Below, piece after piece: positions 59,125 to 64,000 of a DNA stretch of 64,000 nucleotides; within the stretch, counting starts at the first letter, position 1; each line of letters opens with the position of its first letter. Below the pieces are notes generated by a model. The model had not been told where the DNA came from. It saw only the letters and a program-made list of their open reading frames with translations, and searched no databases. The stretch is from Dysgonomonas sp. 520 (GTDB lineage: Bacteria; Bacteroidota; Bacteroidia; Bacteroidales; Dysgonomonadaceae): contig NZ_QVMP01000002.1 of assembly GCF_010501095.1 (NCBI RefSeq), forward strand, positions 111,280 through 175,279, written 5' to 3'. The position numbers and the translations under genes were made by a program.

Positions 59125-59452
59125 CTACTAATTCCTTTATCCTATTAGCTAATACTACAAGGTCTAATCCGATTTGTAAAAACTCGTTTTGATTTATTCG
59201 TTTAGCTATTTGATTCAGATTGTTTGCCATGCCAGACAACTTTCGCATAAGGTCTAATTCCTCTAAAGTAAAGCGATCTTTGACCTTCCCTTTGAGCGTC
59301 ATCTCCCGAGCATATTGAGTGGTTTTTATCCCCAATTTTTCTGCTTTTCCTTTCACCGTTTTAAAATCTTCTTGGGTCAATTTTAGATTGATGGAAGTCG
59401 AAAGCTTGTCTTTTTCCTTAGCCGGTCTGCCGCCTTTTTTCTTATTCTCCAT
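59114..59452 (-). CDS. mobC: MobC-like relaxosome protein of element 2
   Basis: 112 residues from the ATG at 59452 (the longer frame runs through the oriT region and is not coding). A Lys-rich N-terminus (MENKKKGGRPAKEKDK), a ribbon-helix-helix segment (STSINLKLTQEDFKTVKGKA) and a helical C-terminus with LRK-type LSGMANNLNQIAKRINQN, the MobC signature. MobC helps the relaxase open oriT. Confidence 0.85.
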   Translation of the reverse strand: MENKKKGGRPAKEKDKLSTSINLKLTQEDFKTVKGKAEKLGIKTTQYAREMTLKGKVKDRFTLEELDLMRKLSGMANNLNQIAKRINQNEFLQIGLDLVVLANRIKELVDDC

Positions 59453-59518
59453 ACCATGTATTTTTAGGATTGGAAAATCTGAGTGTTTGAAGACACTCAG
59501 GCGAGCCGAAATGAAAGC

Positions 59519-59682
59519 GACCATCGGGAGTTGAAGTGGAGGATTGCTCGCAGCCTCGCAGTCAAGTGACCATCGGGAGCTGACTGTTCGGGGCTGAGCC
59601 CTCTGCAAGAGCAAGGTATGCACGGTAGTAATTCAAAAGGATGTGTAACGACTTTTGGGTTACCCGTGTGATTACCTTGCTC
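59519..59682. other. Repeat-rich region, putative oriT of element 2
   Basis: The 16-base direct repeat GACCATCGGGAG[T/C]TGA occurs at 59519-59534 and 59568-59583, and the inverted pair GAGCAAGGTA (59609-59618)/TACCTTGCTC (59673-59682) brackets 54 bases. The position, directly upstream of mobC-relaxase, is where an origin of transfer is expected. Confidence 0.45.
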
Positions 59683-59696
59683 CTTTGACGACGAGA

Positions 59697-59730
59697 AAAA
59701 AATAAAGAGGCGAAAGTCTCTTTATTTTTT
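59697..59730. terminator. Bidirectional terminator upstream of mobC
   Basis: AATAAAGAG/CTCTTTATT with an 8-base loop, extended by A residues on one side and T residues on the other, can terminate in both directions. The remainder to 60056 holds no gene I can support. Confidence 0.6.
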
Positions 59731-60056
59731 GAATCGGTGGCAACATTTGCACTCCGAAAGGAGTCTATTATCGGATACTTCCGATTGTGCAATACGGTCA
59801 GTGTATTGCCTATTGCTCTTCAAGGGTCGGCAGAGCAGTTCGTCTGTAGAACATTGATTAACTTTCTCATATAGTAGTATAAATTAGATGTATCCAACAT
59901 GGATACTTGAACAAATATAGATTCTTAATTTGATAGTTATATCATTGACAATATGATGTGTATAGCTTTGCTTGGGGATGCATTTATTTGCCGTACTACC
60001 TGATAAAACAGAGTCACTCTTATTACTTCTATTGGTAATATTACTATCTTTAGTGC

Positions 60057-61001
60057 ATGTATAATGGTGAGCAAGACATAGAACCTACGGATGTACCGGA
60101 ATCCTTCCAACTTGTACAACAGAGTCTGAATGACTTTGTAGCAATCAACTATGAAACGGCACTTGGTCTGGTCTCACAGCCACAACTCACTGAAGTGGAG
60201 ATACTCCACTATAAAAGTAAAGTATTGGATATCATCCGCAACAATCCTCCTCTGGCAAGCTTACCCAAATATCTTCGTGACGGGAGAGAGGATTATCTTT
60301 GGTACAGTGACTTTTATGATGAGATAAGCAAAGATGTTTATCATCAGTATCGTACATTTATAAAATCAACAAGTACAATAACTCCAAGCAATTATACCAC
60401 AGAGCTAATCAAAATTGACTTGCCTTATTTCAGAGAATTGGTAGACCTTGTAAGTTTGGAACGCTTATGTATAAAATATGAGAAACTTCTTCCAAAACCT
60501 AAAGTAGAGGTTATTCAAGAAAAGACACCTATACAGGAAACTACTATTGCCAAAGAGACCAAAGCTACAGTTGAGCCCAAATCTACCAAACGTTCTTACC
60601 AACCCAAACTTAGCAAAGAACAATACGTACTATTAGCCGACTGTATAGAGGCTATCAAATTGTTTCGTTCAAAAATAAAGGTCTCTGAACTAAAGAAACT
60701 TCTTTCAGGAAAACTTCCTGAACCACTGCAAGTCACCAACCAAAAGACATTGGTCTATCTCCTTGACCAACTTTGTGAACACAAATACATCAAAAATACG
60801 TGGGTATCGGTTGCCGATGGCAATAAAGACTTTATATCTTTTCGCACAGAGGGTAACAAAGAACGGTATGGCGATAACAAACACTATATTACTATGCAAC
60901 AACTACTCAACTGCCGTAACCGCAACAAACGGGAACTGATATTCGGGCTTGAAAATATAGATACCCTGATAGAGAAATTGGGGGAATGTAGCCTTCAATA
61001 G
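60057..61001 (+). CDS. Hypothetical protein of element 2
   Basis: 314 residues I do not recognise. The N-terminal half (about 1-155) is helical and acidic. A Lys/Thr/Glu linker (about 155-190) leads to a C-terminal domain with QYVLLADCIEAIKLFRSKIK and TLVYLLDQLCEHKYIKNTWV, which has the helix-turn-beta feel of a winged-helix domain, then KHYITMQQLLNCRNRNKREL. No signal peptide. Proteins of this kind occur next to mobC/relaxase pairs in Bacteroidales elements; replication or regulatory roles are both possible. Confidence 0.6.
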   Translation: MYNGEQDIEPTDVPESFQLVQQSLNDFVAINYETALGLVSQPQLTEVEILHYKSKVLDIIRNNPPLASLPKYLRDGREDYLWYSDFYDEISKDVYHQYRTFIKSTSTITPSNYTTELIKIDLPYFRELVDLVSLERLCIKYEKLLPKPKVEVIQEKTPIQETTIAKETKATVEPKSTKRSYQPKLSKEQYVLLADCIEAIKLFRSKIKVSELKKLLSGKLPEPLQVTNQKTLVYLLDQLCEHKYIKNTWVSVADGNKDFISFRTEGNKERYGDNKHYITMQQLLNCRNRNKRELIFGLENIDTLIEKLGECSLQ

Positions 61002-61228
61002 TTAAAAAATATTATCCACCTGTATTTTCTATAAATATTTCCAGTCTTTATCAAATTCAGATTCTCTGCTGTTATTCAGTATGTTACTCTATGTCTGTAG
61101 TTTGGCTATCATTTCCAAATCACTCCTTTTTGAGTATATACTCTAATTGAAACACTTTCGTAATCAACACTATACAAGCCCAACCTGTTAGGTAAGGCTG
61201 TTATGCTCACAGCGCAGAAGGTAGATAG

Positions 61229-61282
61229 TCGATATCTTGCACCCGATTTCGGAAAGCCCCGACATGCAATATTGTATATCGA
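61229..61282. repeat. Inverted repeat in the gap before the DUF3408-like gene
   Basis: TCGATAT and an inner TTGCA pair with TGCAA and ATATCGA around a GC-rich loop. It is the only structure I see in 61002-61421 and may be an operator or an excision-protein site. Confidence 0.4.
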
Positions 61283-61421
61283 TTATTCTCCCGAAAGCTA
61301 TTTACAATGAGCAAGAGCAACCGCATCAGGGATGATTGAGTTTTTATATCTCCTAAAGAAACAAGTCAAATGCAGTTAGAAATACGATCTGCATGGTATT
61401 AACAATTAAAACAAAAGAAAT

Positions 61422-61808
61422 ATGAGTGAGAATACAGAAAAAGAGAAAATAGAGATAGACGGAAAAAGTATATCCGAAATAATAGGAGATAGCACATGAA
61501 CTCCGGCATCTGCTAAAGCAAAGCCTTCTCGTAAGAAGGACGAAGAGGAATACGCTAAACGTTTTTTGGCAACACAAAAAATCAAGGATTATACTCCGGT
61601 ATATATTGATGTGCGTATGAAAGAGAAATTACAAACATTGGTTGCCTCGCTGCAACATATCGCATCGGAGATTACCCCGACTATTTTGTTGTCGAATATC
61701 CTTGCGGATCACTTGTTAACGAACAAGGACTTGATAACCCGTGCGGCTAATGAGGGCTTAAAACGCTCTTTAGCAAGTACATTTAACGAAAAAGATTTAA
61801 AAGACTAG
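61422..61808 (+). pseudogene. DUF3408-like gene interrupted by an in-frame TGA
   Basis: The frame from the ATG at 61422 is MSENTEKEKIEIDGKSISEI, IGDST, then TGA (61497-61499, codon 26). It continues unbroken as TPASAKAKPSRKKDEEEYAK, DYTPVYIDVRMKEKLQTLV and a helical C-terminus to TAG. The domain after the stop is a DUF3408-like DNA-binding fold. The first in-frame ATG after the stop is well inside the domain. Either a single nonsense mutation or a readthrough codon. Confidence 0.7.
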
Positions 61809-61813
61809 AAGTT

Positions 61814-62101
61814 ATGGAAATAGTATGTATTGATTTACACACATGGGAACTGTTGAAACGACAGATTAGTAGATTAACCTCTGATATGGCAGTATTGAAA
61901 GCTTTATATTGCACCAATCCCAGAGACGGCTGAATGGACTCGGCAGATATCTGCCGTGCATTGGGCATCTCGAAACGCACCTTGCAGACTTGGCGCAATA
62001 ATGGGAAGATACCATTTGCAATGTTGGGTGGAAAAGTCTACTACAAGGAAGAGGATATTGATAGCTTGCTCCAAACAGAAATAAAACCTGTCAAAAAGTA
62101 A
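61814..62101 (+). pseudogene. Excisionase-type HTH gene interrupted by an in-frame TGA
   Basis: Starts 5 bases after the previous gene. MEIVCIDLHTWELLKRQISR, then ALYCTNPRDG, TGA (61931-61933, codon 40), immediately ATG, and MDSADICRALGISKRTLQTW, GKIPFAMLGGKVYYKEEDID. In the family this position is usually a Trp before the first helix, so TGG to TGA is the likely change. The ATG right after the stop could restart translation of a 55-residue HTH domain. Confidence 0.75.
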
Positions 62102-62104
62102 TTT

Positions 62105-62404
62105 ATGGACAAATTTATCAATTACGAGTCCGAAGAGTTCAAGGAACTTTTAGGGCAGATAGAGCAATCTATTGAGGATGTGCAGGATGTCAGAGACAAG
62201 CATCGCCCGACATTGGCAGACGAACGTTATCTGAGTGGAGAGGAAGTGATGGAGTATCTTCATATCTCGCCTCGAACGCTTCAAACCTTGCGTGACAAGC
62301 GAATAATCTGTTATACAACGATTGGAGGAAAAATACTTTATCCCGAGAAAGAACTTCAAGAGGTATTGCATAATAACTACCAATCGCCAGAGCTGCCTTT
62401 CTAA
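62105..62404 (+). CDS. Excisionase-type helix-turn-helix protein 4
   Basis: 99 residues. An acidic helical N-terminus (EEFKELLGQIEQSIEDVQDV) precedes LSGEEVMEYLHISPRTLQTL and DKRIICYTTIGGKILYPEKE. It is the last of three closely spaced small genes (3 bases after the previous stop) and the only intact one. Likely a regulator or directionality factor for the integrase that faces it. Confidence 0.82.
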   Translation: MDKFINYESEEFKELLGQIEQSIEDVQDVRDKHRPTLADERYLSGEEVMEYLHISPRTLQTLRDKRIICYTTIGGKILYPEKELQEVLHNNYQSPELPF

Positions 62405-62475
62405 TGAAAAATAGAATAATAGATATGCAGATCTAAGGAGAGGGAGTTGAAGTTGCCTACCACGCATAAAATGAA

Positions 62476-62515
62476 AACAAGCATTCTTGATGTTAATCAG
62501 GGATGCTTGTTTTTG
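62476..62515 (+). terminator. Intrinsic terminator after the HTH genes
   Basis: AACAAGCAT/ATGCTTGTT with inner TTGAT/ATCAG pairing is followed by TTTTT. It ends the rightward HTH cluster. The rest of 62516-62735 shows no gene. Confidence 0.75.
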
Positions 62516-62735
62516 TTTAATAATATGCGTCATCGTCGGGTCGGTCGTTTTCGTTGCAGGATGCTTCTTCACACTTCGGCAAGGGAAACAAGCAAGACTC
62601 GGTGCAAAAATACGACCTGACAAGGTAGAGATTTTCGTTTCCGACCCATAGGGCTTCGGGCTTGACTGGTTTGCCTTGTAAGAAGTGATCTTCTCCTGCA
62701 ACAAAAGGGCTGACTCGATCCTTATTGTTTTTATC

Positions 62736-64000
62736 CTATTCCACCTTAGCCCATTTGGGGATGATATAAGTCGATGGATTAACAGGATTATTCTCTCTCT
62801 TTTTCCGGGGCAACATCTCTTTTTGCTTCTTGGTGATTCGTTTGATATTTCTGAAATCGGATTGAGGGCGATCTGTCTCCAATTTATACTTGTCTCCGAT
62901 TTTATCTGTCAATACTGCCATATCTTTACTAATCTTGTCATTGGTTATTTTGGCATAGATTTGCGTCGTGGTTATGCAGCTATGCCCGAGCATCTGAGAG
63001 ACTGTTTCGATGGGTACACCTTGCGAGAGGCACACGGTAGTTGCCATTGTATGGCGTCCCATATGTGACGTAACTCGCTTATTTACACCGCATAATTTAG
63101 CTATTCGTTGCAAGCAACGATTCATGTTGTCGCTGTGGCTTGGCACAGGAAAAACAAAATTATTTTTAGCAACAAGACGGTATTGTTCAATCAGTTGCTT
63201 TGCTATCGGCAATAATTTGACATAAAATGTAGCATTGGTTTTCTTGCGTTTAGCTATCAGCCACAATTCGCCATCAAAAGAGGTTTGAATATCATCGAAA
63301 GTCAATTTCTTGACATCCGCATAAGCCAAACCCGTAAATGACTGAAAAACGAAGATATCCCGAATCTGGCGTTGCTTGTATCTTCTGAGTTCTACTGTCA
63401 TAAATCTACGAAGTTCGTCTTCGGTCAAATACCCTCTATCCCGAGTCTGTGCTTTGAATCGGAAACTGGCAAAAGGATTGACATGGATATATCCTTTTCG
63501 CTGAGCAATCAACATGATCTGTTTCAACTTGGTAACAGCAGTAAGTAAAGTACTGCCAGCGAGCTTTCGTACTTCAAGCAGATAAGTATAATAGTCCTCA
63601 ACAAATTGAGGCTCTATTTCTTTAATCGGAATATCAGATAGATTGTATCTGTCCCGAAGAAACATCTCTACTCGTCTGCGATTGATAATTAGTTGCTCAT
63701 ACGAACCTTCGGTTCTATCCTTGCCTACACGCTTAGCATAGCTTTCGTAAAACTCGTCAGCAATAGAAAAGAAAGTTCGGAACTCATCGCCAAAGCCCAA
63801 ATAGGCATTTTTAACTTTTTCGGCAGAAACAAAATTGTCTTTATCGCAGATACTTTGATACTGCTTGCCGATCTGCGCTTTAATGTTCTCTAATTTCTGA
63901 TTGATTTTCTGTGCTTCGAGACTTTTGCCTGATGCTCGGTTTGCTTTGGTGTCCCACAAGTCGGGTTTGATGTTTAGCTTACAGCTAAACTGAGCCAAAC
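62736..64000 (-). CDS. Tyrosine integrase of element 2, N-terminus beyond the window
   Basis: 421 codons are visible and the frame stays open at the right edge; about 30-40 N-terminal residues are missing. Arm-binding domain (KLNIKPDLWDTKANRASGKS), SAM-like core-binding domain (about 95-210), catalytic domain with FQSFTGLAYADVKKLTFDD (Ala where classical enzymes have Arg I, as is usual in this Bacteroidetes group), the beta-hairpin Lys in RKKTNATF, SHMGRHTMAT (HxxR), LGHSCITTTQIYAKI (His and catalytic Tyr). The C-terminal 50 residues are a basic tail. It probably integrates and excises element 2. Confidence 0.92.
   Translation of the reverse strand, partial: LAQFSCKLNIKPDLWDTKANRASGKSLEAQKINQKLENIKAQIGKQYQSICDKDNFVSAEKVKNAYLGFGDEFRTFFSIADEFYESYAKRVGKDRTEGSYEQLIINRRRVEMFLRDRYNLSDIPIKEIEPQFVEDYYTYLLEVRKLAGSTLLTAVTKLKQIMLIAQRKGYIHVNPFASFRFKAQTRDRGYLTEDELRRFMTVELRRYKQRQIRDIFVFQSFTGLAYADVKKLTFDDIQTSFDGELWLIAKRKKTNATFYVKLLPIAKQLIEQYRLVAKNNFVFPVPSHSDNMNRCLQRIAKLCGVNKRVTSHMGRHTMATTVCLSQGVPIETVSQMLGHSCITTTQIYAKITNDKISKDMAVLTDKIGDKYKLETDRPQSDFRNIKRITKKQKEMLPRKKRENNPVNPSTYIIPKWAKVE

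Noticed and set aside
60057-61001. Plasmid replication initiator
   Set aside because: The winged-helix-like impression is too weak, there are no iterons beside it, and the element has an integrase.

Overview
The window looks like a Bacteroidales chromosome, Dysgonomonas- or Parabacteroides-like. The evidence is a SusC/SusD starch locus, an ECF-sigma/FecR/TonB-receptor relay, many lipoproteins with an N-terminal Cys, promoters of the Bacteroidetes TAnnTTTG type (several with TTG 20 bases upstream) and CTnDOT-style mobilization genes (ParA, DUF3408, DUF3876, MobA/MobB). Genus is inference; the phylum-level call is firm.

Layout. (1) 1-16.36 kb is ordinary backbone: the tail of an unidentified protein, tRNA-Pro(CGG), a giant thioester alpha-2-macroglobulin lipoprotein, a type II glutaminyl cyclase, SufE, XseB, a candidate structured small RNA, a SprE/PorW-like TPR lipoprotein, an RlmI-type rRNA methyltransferase and a few hypotheticals. 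(2) 16.36-16.85 kb is an island border: the first ~45 codons of a dead integrase, a strong terminator and a tRNA 3'-end-like scar. (3) 16.85-28.4 kb is a defence island. AbiEi-AbiEii and a TOTE-type primase/helicase/PLD protein run rightward. A leftward operon of HTH regulator, C5-cytosine methyltransferase, a protein with two GHKL ATPase modules and a histidine-kinase core, a receiver-domain protein, an orphan acidic protein and a Vsr nuclease faces them. (4) 28.4-34.8 kb is a mobilization module with a hairpin-rich putative oriT. (5) 34.9-41.9 kb is a sigma/anti-sigma/outer-membrane receptor locus with a small 16-residue-repeat lipoprotein. (6) 42.1-44.55 kb is a gene graveyard: integrase C-terminus, AraC tail, thiL fragment and an IS4-family element with an in-frame TGA. 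(7) 44.7-56.6 kb is a compact starch-utilization locus in the order susR, C, D, E, B, A. (8) 56.6-57.8 kb holds one DUF2589 gene and a damaged second one. (9) 57.9-64 kb is a second mobilizable element (relaxase, MobC, putative oriT, excisionase-like HTH genes, tyrosine integrase running off the right edge). Two of its small genes carry in-frame TGA codons.

How the parts work together. The most unusual part is 16.85-28.4 kb. An MTase/Vsr/paraMORC-like ATPase operon appears to contain a built-in two-component relay (a conserved-looking His in the ATPase protein, an acceptor-like Asp in the next protein). It converges on an AbiE-TOTE operon. Each family is known in conflict systems; the relay wiring and this particular combination are what I would examine first. 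The starch locus has the sensor, import and periplasmic hydrolase parts but no surface SusG-like amylase and no SusF in this window.
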